A stretch of 64,000 bases of DNA from Janthinobacterium sp. 64 (lineage in GTDB: Bacteria > Pseudomonadota > Gammaproteobacteria > Burkholderiales > Burkholderiaceae_D), in contig NZ_PHUG01000001.1 of the NCBI RefSeq assembly GCF_002813325.1, positions 4,278,001 through 4,342,000 on the forward strand, in the 5' to 3' direction. Positions 18,383 through 26,720 of the stretch are shown here, one piece after another (positions within the stretch are counted from its first letter, which is position 1; every line of letters begins with the position of its first letter). The position numbers were made by a program, and so were the translations under genes. Below the pieces are notes generated by a model. That model did no database searches and was not told the origin of the DNA. It saw only the letters and a program-made list of their open reading frames with translations.

Positions 18383-20782
18383 ATGACCAATTTCATCGTT
18401 AAAAAAGTAGCCGTCCTCGGCGCCGGCGTGATGGGCGCGCAGATCGCCGCCCATTGCATCAACGCGAAAGTGCCGGTCGTGCTGTTCGACCTGCCAGCCA
18501 AGGAAGGACCAAAGAATGGCATCGTGCTGCGCGCCATCGAGAACCTGAAAAAGCTGTCGCCTGCGCCGCTGGGCAACAAGGATGACGCCGCGCTGATCCA
18601 GGTGGCCAACTACGAAGACAACCTGGACCTGCTGGCCGGTTGCGACCTGATCATCGAAGCCATCGCCGAGCGCATGGACTGGAAACACGACCTGTACCAG
18701 AAGGTCGCACCGCACATCGGCCCGAACGCGATCTTCGCCTCGAACACCTCGGGCCTGTCGATCACCAAGCTGGCCGAAGGCTTCGACGCCGACCTGAAAT
18801 CGCGCTACTGCGGCGTGCACTTCTTTAACCCGCCACGCTATATGCACCTGGTCGAGATCATCCCGACCGAGTTCACCCGCCCGGAAATCGCCGACCAGCT
18901 GGAAGGCTTCCTGACCACCACCCTGGGCAAGGGCGTCGTGCGCGCCAAGGATACGCCGAACTTCATCGCCAACCGCGTTGGCGTGTTCGGCATCCTGGCC
19001 ATCGTGCACGAAGCTGAGAAATTCGGTCTGTCCGTGGACGTCGTCGATGACCTGACGGGCGCCAAGCTGGGCCGCGCCAAGTCGGGCACCTTCCGCACGG
19101 CGGACGTGGTCGGCCTGGACACCATGGGCCATGTGATCAAGACCATGCAGGATTACCTGCCGAACGACCCCTTCGCTGCCGTCTACAAGACGCCGGCCGT
19201 GCTGGCGCAGCTGGTGGAAAAAGGCGCGCTGGGCCAGAAGAGCGGCGCGGGCTTCTACAAGAAGGTCGGCAAGGAGATTCAACGCCTCGATTTCGCCACC
19301 GGTGAATACGTCGCTGGCGGCGCCAAGGCAGCCGACATCATCGCCCGCATCCTGAAAGAAAAGGATCCGGTCAAGAAGATGAAGGCGCTGCGCGAATCGA
19401 CGAACCCGCAAGGCCAGTTCCTGTGGGCGATCTTCCGCGACGCTTTCCACTACATCGCCATCCATCTCGACACCGTGGCCGACAATGCGCGCGACATCGA
19501 CTTCGCCATGCGCTGGGGCTTCGGCTGGAACGTCGGCCCGTTTGAAACGTGGCAGGCATCGAACTGGCTGCAAGTGGCCAACTGGGTCAAGGAAGACATC
19601 GACGCCGGCCACGCGCTGTGCAATGCGCCGCTGCCAGCCTGGGTCTTCGAAGGTCCGGTCGCTGAAAAAGGCGGCGTGCACACGCCCGAAGGTTCCTACT
19701 CCGCCGTGTCGAACAGCTTCGTGCCACGCTCGACCCTGTCCGTGTATGACCGCCAGCCGTTCCGCGCGCCAGTCCTGGGCAGCGGCGCCATCGACGGCAA
19801 GACCGCCGGCACCACCGTGTTTGAAGACGAATCCGTGCGCGTCTGGCATACGGGCGACGATGTGTTGATCATCTCGTTCAAGACCAAGATGCACGTGATT
19901 GGCGAAGGCGTGATCAATGGCCTGAAACTGGCCTTGGCAGAAGCCGAGAAGAACTTCAAGGGCCTGGTGATCTGGCACGCCGACGCCGCCGAAGGCGGCG
20001 CGTTTTCGGCTGGCGCCGACCTGCAATCGGCCTTGCCGGCCTTCATGCAAGGCGGCGTGAAAGCCGTCGATCCGATCATCGCCGAACTGCAGAACACCTT
20101 CATGTCGCTGAAATACGCGAACGTGCCGGTGATCGCCGCGGTCGCGGGCCTGGCACTGGGCGGCGGTTGCGAACTGGCGCTGCATGCATCGAAGCGCGTG
20201 GCTTCGATCGAGTCCTACATCGGCCTCGTGGAAGTGGGCGTGGGCCTGATTCCTGCCGGCGGCGGCTTGAAGGAAGCGGCGCAGCGCGCCTACAAGGAAG
20301 CCAAGGGTAACGATATCCTGCAATTCCTGAAAACGGGCTTCACCAACGCAGCCACCGCCAACGTGTCGAAATCGGCGCTGGAAGCGAAAAAAATGGGCTA
20401 CCTGAAGGAAGACGACGTCATCGTGTTCAACGCCTACGAGCTGCTGCACGTGGCCAAGGTCGAAGCGCGCGCCATGTTCGACGCGGGCTTCCGTCCAGCG
20501 CTCCCTTCGCTGATCCAGGTCACGGGCCGTTACGGCTGGGGCACCATCAAGGCGCAGCTGGTCAACATGCGCGACGGCGGCTTCATTTCGGCGCACGATT
20601 TCAAGCTGGGCGAGATGATCGCCGAGATCGTATCGGGCGGTGACGTGGACCAGGGCAGCTTCGTCAGCGAACAGTGGCTGCTGGATATGGAACGCAAGGC
20701 ATTCCTGGAGCTGTTGAACCATCCGAAAACCCAGGAACGGATCATGGGCATGATGCAGACCGGTAAGCCGGTACGCAACTAA
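18383..20782 (+). CDS. 3-hydroxyacyl-CoA dehydrogenase / enoyl-CoA hydratase (FadN type)
   Basis: A 799-residue bifunctional beta-oxidation enzyme. The N-terminal NAD-binding 3-hydroxyacyl-CoA dehydrogenase domain opens with VAVLGAGVMGAQIAAHC, followed by its C-terminal helical domain (FIANRVGVFG). The enoyl-CoA hydratase/isomerase domain is at the C-terminus (residues ~490-700, GGAFSAGADLQS and AGLALGGGCELALH). This order is the reverse of E. coli FadB/FadJ and matches FadN-like proteins. It carries out hydration and NAD-dependent oxidation on acyl-CoA. Confidence 0.92.
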   Translation: MTNFIVKKVAVLGAGVMGAQIAAHCINAKVPVVLFDLPAKEGPKNGIVLRAIENLKKLSPAPLGNKDDAALIQVANYEDNLDLLAGCDLIIEAIAERMDWKHDLYQKVAPHIGPNAIFASNTSGLSITKLAEGFDADLKSRYCGVHFFNPPRYMHLVEIIPTEFTRPEIADQLEGFLTTTLGKGVVRAKDTPNFIANRVGVFGILAIVHEAEKFGLSVDVVDDLTGAKLGRAKSGTFRTADVVGLDTMGHVIKTMQDYLPNDPFAAVYKTPAVLAQLVEKGALGQKSGAGFYKKVGKEIQRLDFATGEYVAGGAKAADIIARILKEKDPVKKMKALRESTNPQGQFLWAIFRDAFHYIAIHLDTVADNARDIDFAMRWGFGWNVGPFETWQASNWLQVANWVKEDIDAGHALCNAPLPAWVFEGPVAEKGGVHTPEGSYSAVSNSFVPRSTLSVYDRQPFRAPVLGSGAIDGKTAGTTVFEDESVRVWHTGDDVLIISFKTKMHVIGEGVINGLKLALAEAEKNFKGLVIWHADAAEGGAFSAGADLQSALPAFMQGGVKAVDPIIAELQNTFMSLKYANVPVIAAVAGLALGGGCELALHASKRVASIESYIGLVEVGVGLIPAGGGLKEAAQRAYKEAKGNDILQFLKTGFTNAATANVSKSALEAKKMGYLKEDDVIVFNAYELLHVAKVEARAMFDAGFRPALPSLIQVTGRYGWGTIKAQLVNMRDGGFISAHDFKLGEMIAEIVSGGDVDQGSFVSEQWLLDMERKAFLELLNHPKTQERIMGMMQTGKPVRN

Positions 20783-20793
20783 GCACAACGTCG

Positions 20794-21291
20794 ATGACGA
20801 TCCTGTCACTTGTTTTTAAAGTACTGCTGCGCGTGAGGCCAAGCATGGTGTATGACCGTATCAAACAACAGATGATGGACACCTTGCCCTTCGTGCGGCT
20901 GCTGGGGATCAGCATCGACGACATCGGCGCCGGCACCTCGAAGGTGTCGATGCCGGAAGATCCAAAACTGAATAATCACCTGGGCACGCAGCATGCGGGC
21001 GCCTTGTTTACCCTGGCCGAAACGGCTTCCGGCGCGGCCATGGCTGGCGGCTTCGCCGAGCTGATACTGGGCTTGCGCCCGGTGGCCAAGGAGTCGCGCA
21101 TTCAGTACCAGAAGGTGGCCCGGGGCGCGACGCGCGCCGAAGGCCGGGTACCGGGCGATTTGGCTGCCTTGAAGGCACAGCTGGCACAGGACGGCAAGGT
21201 GGCGTTTCCCGTGGCAGTCGATATTTTCGACTCCGAAGGCACGCTGGCGGCACAGGTGACGGTGGACTGGTATTTGTCGCAGAAGCGATAG
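20794..21291 (+). CDS. Hotdog-fold thioesterase (DUF4442/PaaI-like)
   Basis: A 165-residue single hotdog-domain protein; LNNHLGTQHAGALFTLAETASGAAM (central helix and its lead-in) is the fold signature. Such proteins hydrolyse acyl-CoA thioesters, and the position between the hydroxyacyl-CoA dehydrogenase and thiolase genes suggests relief of trapped CoA intermediates. The start is the ATG 11 bases after the upstream stop; an internal ATG at residue 18 is an alternative. Confidence 0.78.
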   Translation: MTILSLVFKVLLRVRPSMVYDRIKQQMMDTLPFVRLLGISIDDIGAGTSKVSMPEDPKLNNHLGTQHAGALFTLAETASGAAMAGGFAELILGLRPVAKESRIQYQKVARGATRAEGRVPGDLAALKAQLAQDGKVAFPVAVDIFDSEGTLAAQVTVDWYLSQKR

Positions 21292-21351
21292 GCCAGCATC
21301 CCGGACATTCGACAGAACACGAACCTCGTTCAACATCTTTGAAAGCATAAA

Positions 21352-22548
21352 ATGAGCAAACAACTTCAAGACGCCTACATCGTCTCTGCAACCCGCACCC
21401 CGATCGGCAAGGCGCCGCGCGGCATGTTCAGAAACACCCGCCCGGACGACCTGCTGGTGCGCGTGCTGCAATCGGCCCTGGCGCAAGCGCCTGGCCTCGA
21501 CCCGGCCCTGATCACCGACGCCATCATCGGCTGCTCGTTCCCGGAAGCGGAACAAGGTTTCAACATTGCGCGTAACTCGGTGCTGCTGGCCGGCTTGCCG
21601 AAAACCGTGGGCGGCGTCACCGTCAACCGTTACTGCGCGTCGGGCATCACGGCGATTGCCATGGCGGCCGACCGCATCCGCGTGGGCGAAGCCGACGTGA
21701 TGATCGCCGGCGGCATCGAATCGATGTCGATGGTGCCGATGATGGGCCACCACCCATCGATGAACCTGGACATGTTCAGCGATGAAAACATCGGCATGGC
21801 TTACGGCATGGGCCTGACGGCCGAAAAAGTGGCGCAGCAATGGAAAGTGTCGCGCGAACAGCAGGACGCGTTCTCCGTTGAATCGCACCGCCGCGCCATC
21901 GCCGCGCAGCAAGCCGGTTTCTTCAAGGCCGAAACGACGCCCGTCGAAATCATCACGCGCACGCCGAACCTGGCTACCGGCCAGGTGGACGTATCGCGCC
22001 GCACGGTCGACACGGATGAAGGCGCGCGCGCCGATTCGTCGATGGAATCGCTGGGCAAACTCAAACCCGTGTTTGCCGCCAAGGGCACCGTCACGGCCGC
22101 CAACAGCTCGCAGATGTCCGACGGCGCCGGCGCGCTGCTGATCGTCAGCGAAAAAATCCTGCGCGAGCATAACCTGACCCCGCTGGCGAAATTCTCGTCG
22201 TTCGCCGTGCGCGGCGTGCCGCCGGAAATCATGGGCATCGGCCCGAAATTCGCCATTCCCGCAGCGTGCGCCGCCGCCGGCATCACGCAAGACCAGCTGG
22301 ACTGGATCGAGCTGAACGAAGCGTTTGCCGCGCAAGCCCTGGCCGTCATCGGCGACCTGGGCCTGGATCCATCGAAGGTCAATCCGATGGGCGGCGCGAT
22401 CGCCCTGGGCCACCCGCTGGGCGCGACCGGCGCCATCCGCGCCGCCACCGTGATCCACGCACTGCAGCGCACCAAGCAGAAGTACGGCATGGTCACGATG
22501 TGCGTGGGCGCAGGCATGGGCGCGGCAGGCATCTTCGAGCGCGTATAA
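21352..22548 (+). CDS. Acetyl-CoA C-acyltransferase (thiolase)
   Basis: A 398-residue type I thiolase that performs the thiolytic step of beta-oxidation. The acyl-accepting cysteine lies in VNRYCASGITAIA (near residue 93). The ELNEAFAAQALA and GGAIALGHPLGATGA segments hold the active-site His, and the final CVGAGMGAAGIFERV holds the second Cys. Together with the three genes upstream it makes a full degradation cycle. Confidence 0.94.
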   Translation: MSKQLQDAYIVSATRTPIGKAPRGMFRNTRPDDLLVRVLQSALAQAPGLDPALITDAIIGCSFPEAEQGFNIARNSVLLAGLPKTVGGVTVNRYCASGITAIAMAADRIRVGEADVMIAGGIESMSMVPMMGHHPSMNLDMFSDENIGMAYGMGLTAEKVAQQWKVSREQQDAFSVESHRRAIAAQQAGFFKAETTPVEIITRTPNLATGQVDVSRRTVDTDEGARADSSMESLGKLKPVFAAKGTVTAANSSQMSDGAGALLIVSEKILREHNLTPLAKFSSFAVRGVPPEIMGIGPKFAIPAACAAAGITQDQLDWIELNEAFAAQALAVIGDLGLDPSKVNPMGGAIALGHPLGATGAIRAATVIHALQRTKQKYGMVTMCVGAGMGAAGIFERV

Positions 22549-22573
22549 GTTTGGCGGGCTAAAGCAATACAAC

Positions 22574-22606
22574 AGGGCGCTGCGGGATTACCCCGGCGCC
22601 CTTTAT
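22574..22606 (+). terminator. Terminator/attenuator between thiolase and enoyl-CoA hydratase genes
   Basis: AGGGCGC / GCGCCCT outer arms with an inner GGG-ATTA-CCC pairing, then TTATCTTTTT. It stands 16 bases before the enoyl-CoA hydratase ATG and would reduce expression of that last gene relative to the rest. Confidence 0.65.
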
Positions 22607-22621
22607 CTTTTTGGAGACGAC

Positions 22622-23401
22622 ATGGATATTTTGTGTAGCAAGAGCGAGGGCATTCTGACCCTGGAATTCAACCGCCTGGAACGCAAGAATGCGATCACGG
22701 GCGCCATGTACCAGACCCTGGCCGATGCGCTGGTGGCGGCCGAGACGGACGATGCGGTACGCGCCATCCTGATCTGCGGCAAGCGCGAGATTTTCACGGC
22801 CGGCAACGACCTCGATGATTTCATGAAGACGGCGCGCCCGAAGGATGGCTCGCTCGACCATGACCGTCCCGTGTTCCAGTTCATGCGCGCCCTGTACGGC
22901 AGCAGCAAGCCCGTGGTGGCGGCTGTTTCCGGCCCGGCCATCGGCATCGGCACGACCCTGCTGATGCACTGCGACCTCGTCTACGCGGCCGACAACGCCA
23001 GTTTCTCGATGCCGTTCACGCAGCTGGGCCTGTGCCCGGAATTCGGCTCCAGCCTGCTGCTCACGCAACTGGCAGGATACCCGCGCGCGGCGGAAAAGCT
23101 GATGCTGGGAGAGTCCTTCCCGGCCAGCGAAGCGCTGGAAATGGGCCTGGTATCGAAAGTCGTGCCCCTGTACGACTTGATGACGTACGCGCAAGGCCAG
23201 GCTGCCAAGCTGGTGGCCCTGCCAGCGGCCTCGATCCGCGCCACCAAGCGCCTGATGAAGCAAAGCCGCATGGAGCCGATGAAGGCCGCCATCGCCGACG
23301 AAAACACACTGTTCAGCGCCATGCTGGGCGGCGCCGAAGCGAAGGAAGCGTTTACGGCCTTCTTTGAAAAACGCAAGCCGGACTTCAAGAAGTTTGCATA
23401 A
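22622..23401 (+). CDS. Enoyl-CoA hydratase/isomerase family protein
   Basis: A 259-residue crotonase-fold enzyme. The oxyanion-hole segment GKREIFTAGNDLDDF occurs at ~58-72 and the second, AVSGPAIGIGTTLLMHCDLVYA, at ~101-122 as two helices. The usual catalytic Glu of the second site is at FTQLGLCPEFGSS. GGAGA precedes the ATG. It supplements the hydratase domain of the bifunctional enzyme, perhaps for other chain lengths or for isomerisation; this is inferred from the context. Confidence 0.88.
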   Translation: MDILCSKSEGILTLEFNRLERKNAITGAMYQTLADALVAAETDDAVRAILICGKREIFTAGNDLDDFMKTARPKDGSLDHDRPVFQFMRALYGSSKPVVAAVSGPAIGIGTTLLMHCDLVYAADNASFSMPFTQLGLCPEFGSSLLLTQLAGYPRAAEKLMLGESFPASEALEMGLVSKVVPLYDLMTYAQGQAAKLVALPAASIRATKRLMKQSRMEPMKAAIADENTLFSAMLGGAEAKEAFTAFFEKRKPDFKKFA

Positions 23402-23434
23402 GTTCCAAGAAGCAAACCCAAATGCGGCACTGCC

Positions 23435-23461
23435 GGGGTCGGACCCTCAGGGTCCGACCCC
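23435..23461. repeat. GGGTC-type palindromic repeat, copy A
   Basis: A perfect inverted repeat with 12-base arms GGGGTCGGACCC / GGGTCCGACCCC around TCA. A base-identical 27-base copy is at 56293-56319, in a completely different intergenic space, so this is a dispersed repeat and not a gene-specific site. Each arm is itself partly self-complementary (GGGTC/GACCC). Confidence 0.8.
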
Positions 23462-23479
23462 AGAACTTGCCTTTGTGGC

Positions 23480-23508
23480 TTGCTTGATCTAGACGACTGG
23501 TCTAATTG
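23480..23508 (+). promoter_or_regulatory. Promoter and operator of the NemR-like gene
   Basis: TTGCTT, 17 bases, TAATTG. Between them lies the dyad TAGAC-GACTG-GTCTA (23490-23504), embedded in TCTAGACGACTGGTCTAAT. The same 19 bases recur with two central changes before yqhD, where they also lie between the -35 and -10 elements. This is the arrangement of a repressor blocking polymerase. Confidence 0.72.
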
Positions 23509-23524
23509 TGCTACAATGCCTCGC

Positions 23525-24127
23525 ATGAAAGCTGAATACACCGACGTGCGCCAGCACATTATCGACCAGGGCAAGGCCATCATCACGCGCAAAGGCTTTG
23601 CCGGCGTGGGGCTGAACGAGATTTTGTCGGCCGCCGACGTGCCCAAGGGCTCGTTCTACCATTACTTCAAGTCCAAGGAATTGTTTGGCGAGGCGATGCT
23701 GGAAGATTACGTCACCGGCTATCTGGATGAAATGGAGTTCGTGCTGGGCCAGCCCGGCAAGAGCGCGGCGCAGGCGCTGATGGCGTATTGGGCCAGCTGG
23801 ACCAGCGCAAGCCTCGATGGCAGCGCTTGCGACTGCCGCTGCCTGGTGGTCAAGCTCAGCAGCGAAGTGGCGGACATGTCGGAACCGATGCGCGTGGCGC
23901 TGCTCGATGGCACCCACCGCATCATCGCCAGGCTGGCCCTGGCCATCGCGCGGGGCAGGGTGGACGATACCCTGCCATCGGTAGCCGACCCGGCGCAGAT
24001 GGCCGCCACCTTGTACCAGCTGTGGCTGGGCGCGGCCATGCTGACCAAGCTGCGGCGCGACGCCAGCGCCTTGCAAACGGCGTGGCGTGCGACCCTGGCC
24101 ATGTTGCAGCTGCCGCCGGACCAGTAA
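23525..24127 (+). CDS. nemR: NemR-like TetR family electrophile-sensing repressor
   Basis: A 200-residue TetR regulator similar along its length to E. coli NemR as I remember it: GFAGVGLNEIL, VPKGSFYHYFKSKE and CLVVKLSSEVADMSE align with the NemR helix-turn-helix and ligand domain. Cys106 is at the same number as the redox/electrophile-sensing cysteine of NemR, here inside an unusual CDCRC cluster (102, 104, 106). NemR derepresses detoxification genes in response to quinones, hypochlorite and aldehydes. The next two genes, YqhD and a DJ-1-like protein, fit aldehyde stress. The start at MKAEYTD is preferred; an ATG three codons upstream exists. Confidence 0.85.
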   Translation: MKAEYTDVRQHIIDQGKAIITRKGFAGVGLNEILSAADVPKGSFYHYFKSKELFGEAMLEDYVTGYLDEMEFVLGQPGKSAAQALMAYWASWTSASLDGSACDCRCLVVKLSSEVADMSEPMRVALLDGTHRIIARLALAIARGRVDDTLPSVADPAQMAATLYQLWLGAAMLTKLRRDASALQTAWRATLAMLQLPPDQ

Positions 24128-24140
24128 GCGAGTGTCAAGT

Positions 24141-24169
24141 ACGCGGATGACAGACGTCCGCGTTTTTTT
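24141..24169 (+). terminator. Intrinsic terminator after the NemR-like gene
   Basis: ACGCGGA / TCCGCGT stem, nine-base loop, seven T. It separates the regulator from yqhD, which has its own promoter and operator. Confidence 0.8.
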
Positions 24170-24172
24170 GAA

Positions 24173-24202
24173 TTGCATTCTAGACGACCAGTCTAATAAT
24201 AT
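24173..24202 (+). promoter_or_regulatory. Promoter and NemR-like operator of yqhD
   Basis: TTGCAT, 18 bases, TAATAT. The spacer holds TAGAC-GACCA-GTCTA (24181-24195), matching the site in front of the regulator. AGGAG lies at 24203-24207, eight bases before the yqhD ATG. Confidence 0.75.
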
Positions 24203-24214
24203 AGGAGCAGCAGC

Positions 24215-25378
24215 ATGAAGAATTTTGAATTCCATAACCCGACCAAGATCGTGTTCGGTCTTGATACCGTCGCCAAATTGTCCACGCTGGTGCCGCACGA
24301 TGCGCGCGTGCTGATCTTGTACGGCGGCGCCAGCGCGGAAAAGACGGGCACCCTGGCCGAAGTGCGAGCTGCGCTTGCGCTGGGCCAGCGCACGGTGCAG
24401 GAGTTTGGCGGCATCGAACCCAATCCCAGCTATGAAACCCTGATGCGTGCCGTGGCGCAGGTGCGCAGCGAAAAGCTGGACTTCCTGCTGGCCGTCGGTG
24501 GCGGCTCCGTGATTGACGGCACCAAGTTCGTCGCCGCCGCCGCCCTGTACGATGGCGAGCCGTGGGAAATCGCCGAGCGCGGTGGCGCCAATGTACGTCA
24601 AGCCCTGCCGTTCGGCACGGTGCTGACCTTGCCGGCCACGGGATCGGAAATGAACAGCGGCGGCGTGGTGACGAAAAAAGCCACACATGACAAGCTGAGT
24701 TTCCGCAATCCGCTGCTGTACCCGCAGTTTTCCGTGCTCGACCCCAGCAAGACCTTTACTTTGCCGGCCACGCAGGTGGCCAATGGCCTGGTCGACGCCT
24801 TTGTCCACACCACGGAACAGTATCTGACCTATCCTGTACAGGCGATGGTGCAGGACCGCTTTGCCGAAGGCTTGCTGCAAACCCTGGTCGAGATCGCGCC
24901 GCAGGCAATCGCCGCGCCCGACGATTACGCCACCCGGGCCAACCTGATGTGGACGGCCACCCTGGCCCTGAATGGCCTGATCGGCGCCGGCGTGCCGCAG
25001 GACTGGGCCACCCACATGATCGGCCACGAACTGACGGCCCTGTACGACATCGACCATGCACGCACCCTGGCCCTGGTGCTGCCCGCGCTGCTGGACGTGC
25101 AGCGCGAACAGAAACGCGGCAAATTGCTGCAATTTGGCGAACGTGTGTGGAACATCACGGAAGGCAGCGACGACGAGCGCATCGATGCCGCCATCGCCAG
25201 CACGCGCGCCTTCTTTGAAGGTCTGGGCATCCCGACCCGTTTGTCGGCCTATCAGCTGGGTCAGGAAGCGGTGGAAGCGGTACTGACGCAATTGGAAGCA
25301 CATGGTATGACCTCGCTCGGCGAACACCGCGATATCGACCTTGCGCGCAGCCGCCGCATTCTCGAAGCAGCACTGTAG
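24215..25378 (+). CDS. yqhD: NADPH-dependent aldehyde reductase YqhD (iron/zinc-containing alcohol dehydrogenase)
   Basis: A 387-residue group III metal-dependent alcohol dehydrogenase, the same length as E. coli YqhD. Recognisable segments are the GGGSVIDGTKF nucleotide loop, LTLPATGSEMNSGGV, and the metal ligands in NGLVDAFVHTTEQY (Asp and His) and HMIGHELTALYDIDHA (His, His). YqhD reduces short aldehydes such as glyoxal, methylglyoxal and peroxidation-derived aldehydes with NADPH. It is followed after 34 bases by a DJ-1/PfpI protein, probably in one transcript. Confidence 0.93.
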   Translation: MKNFEFHNPTKIVFGLDTVAKLSTLVPHDARVLILYGGASAEKTGTLAEVRAALALGQRTVQEFGGIEPNPSYETLMRAVAQVRSEKLDFLLAVGGGSVIDGTKFVAAAALYDGEPWEIAERGGANVRQALPFGTVLTLPATGSEMNSGGVVTKKATHDKLSFRNPLLYPQFSVLDPSKTFTLPATQVANGLVDAFVHTTEQYLTYPVQAMVQDRFAEGLLQTLVEIAPQAIAAPDDYATRANLMWTATLALNGLIGAGVPQDWATHMIGHELTALYDIDHARTLALVLPALLDVQREQKRGKLLQFGERVWNITEGSDDERIDAAIASTRAFFEGLGIPTRLSAYQLGQEAVEAVLTQLEAHGMTSLGEHRDIDLARSRRILEAAL

Positions 25379-25412
25379 TCCCACCCCGCAAGCTCACTGA
25401 AAAGGAAACAAC

Positions 25413-26093
25413 ATGAACATCCTGATGGTACTGACCTCGCACGATCAACTGGGTAACACCGGCAAGAAAACCGGTTTCTGGCTGGAAGAATTCGCCGCTC
25501 CCTACTATGCCTTGCAGGAAGCGGGCGCCAGGCTGACGGTGGTGTCGCCCAACGGCGGCCAGCCACCGCTGGACCCGAAAAGCGATGAACCCGATTCGCA
25601 AACGGACGCCACGCGCCGCTTCAAGCAAGACGCCGAAGCGCAAGCCGTGCTGGCCAACACGGGCAAGCTGGCCGACGTGAAGGCGGCCGACTTTGACGCC
25701 GTGTTTTACCCGGGCGGCCACGGCCCGCTGTGGGATCTGGCCGAAGACGCGCATTCGATCGCGCTGATCGAACAGATGATCGCGGCCGGCAAGCCCGTCG
25801 CCGCCGTTTGCCACGCACCGGGCGTGCTGCGCCACGTGAAGGCAGCTGACGGCACGCCGCTGGTGCGCGGCAAACAGGTGACGGGCTTTACGAATACCGA
25901 GGAAGACGCCGTCGGCTTGACGGCCATCGTGCCTTTCCTGGTCGAGGACATGCTCAAGCAAAACGGCGGCGTCTACTCCAAGCTGGGCGACTGGCAGCCG
26001 TACGCCGTCACCGATGGCTTGCTGGTCACGGGCCAGAATCCCGCATCGTCGGAAGCGGCCGCGCAGGCGTTGCTCAAGCTGCTGGCCCGGTAG
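25413..26093 (+). CDS. DJ-1/PfpI (Hsp31-like) class I glutamine amidotransferase-fold protein
   Basis: A 226-residue protein of the DJ-1/PfpI/Hsp31 superfamily. The nucleophile elbow is AAVCHAPGVL with Cys133 followed by His134, Glu25/26 in FWLEEFAAP supplies the conserved acid, and YPGGHGPLWDL is the typical glycine loop. Hsp31-type members act as glyoxalase III or deglycase-like enzymes on methylglyoxal and glyoxal. AAGGAAA precedes the ATG. The gene ends 20 bases inside the convergent TetR gene. Confidence 0.88.
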   Translation: MNILMVLTSHDQLGNTGKKTGFWLEEFAAPYYALQEAGARLTVVSPNGGQPPLDPKSDEPDSQTDATRRFKQDAEAQAVLANTGKLADVKAADFDAVFYPGGHGPLWDLAEDAHSIALIEQMIAAGKPVAAVCHAPGVLRHVKAADGTPLVRGKQVTGFTNTEEDAVGLTAIVPFLVEDMLKQNGGVYSKLGDWQPYAVTDGLLVTGQNPASSEAAAQALLKLLAR

Positions 26094-26685
26094 CGCGTCC
26101 GGCGGTCATGCCCGCCAGGATCAGGCTGACCGAGGCGTGCCAGTGCGTCTCGGTCGCCGGTCTGCCCGCCAGCGCATAGCCGTGCAGGAAATCGACGAGC
26201 GCATCGCGCCCGCGCAGCCGGGTTTTCTTGTCCTGCTCAAGGTCCTCCACGGCCAGCTCGAACAGCGCCGTGAACCGCTCGGCCACGTCGGCTTGTTCCA
26301 CCAGCCCGCGCGCCATCAGGCGCACGAAATACGGCGTGGCGCCGACCAGTTCCAGGTACAGCGCGCACAGCGCGAGCAGGCGGCGCTGTGGCCCCTGGCG
26401 TTGCGTAAATGGCGGCTGGCGCGGATCGAGCGCGGCAAAACGCTGCGCCATCAAGGCCAGCAATAATTCCTCTTTTCCCGCGTAGTAGTGATACACGGCC
26501 ATGGCATCGACGCCGAGGCGTTGCGCCAGCGCGCGCATGGAAAACGCATCGCCTTGTTCTTCCAGCAGGGCCAGGGCAGCGTGCAGAATGCTGGCGCCGT
26601 CCAGTGCGGGCGCGGCGCGGCGCGGACGCCCGGCTCGGCGCACGGGATTTTCAATCGCTTGAAGTTTTTGCGGTTTCATGGGCAT
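26074..26685 (-). CDS. TetR family regulator (TetR/tetracyclin-repressor-like C-terminal domain)
   Basis: A 203-residue repressor divergent from the dihydrofolate reductase-like gene. The HTH covers ~28-75, with SMRALAQRLGVDAMAVYHYYAGKEELL as two helices and the following turn; the VDAMAVYHY recognition helix is typical of the TetR_C-containing subgroup. The C-terminal domain is helical. A perfect palindrome starts immediately upstream of the first codon, which points to autoregulation and control of the divergent gene. An alternative ATG lies two codons in. Confidence 0.85.
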   Translation of the reverse strand: MPMKPQKLQAIENPVRRAGRPRRAAPALDGASILHAALALLEEQGDAFSMRALAQRLGVDAMAVYHYYAGKEELLLALMAQRFAALDPRQPPFTQRQGPQRRLLALCALYLELVGATPYFVRLMARGLVEQADVAERFTALFELAVEDLEQDKKTRLRGRDALVDFLHGYALAGRPATETHWHASVSLILAGMTAGRATGPAA

Positions 26686-26704
26686 AATTCTACACCGTAG
26701 AATT
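26686..26704. promoter_or_regulatory. TetR operator in the divergent promoter region
   Basis: AATTCTAC-ACC-GTAGAATT, perfect eight-base arms with a three-base centre. It occupies more than half of the 35-base space between the TetR start and the divergent reductase start. Its size and position are those of a TetR dimer site controlling both genes. Confidence 0.7.
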
Positions 26705-26720
26705 AATTGAAAGAGCGTCC

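Noticed and set aside
18365..20809. Long open frame antisense to the bifunctional beta-oxidation gene
   Set aside because: The sense strand has intact NAD-binding and crotonase motifs; the antisense product has none and no ribosome site.
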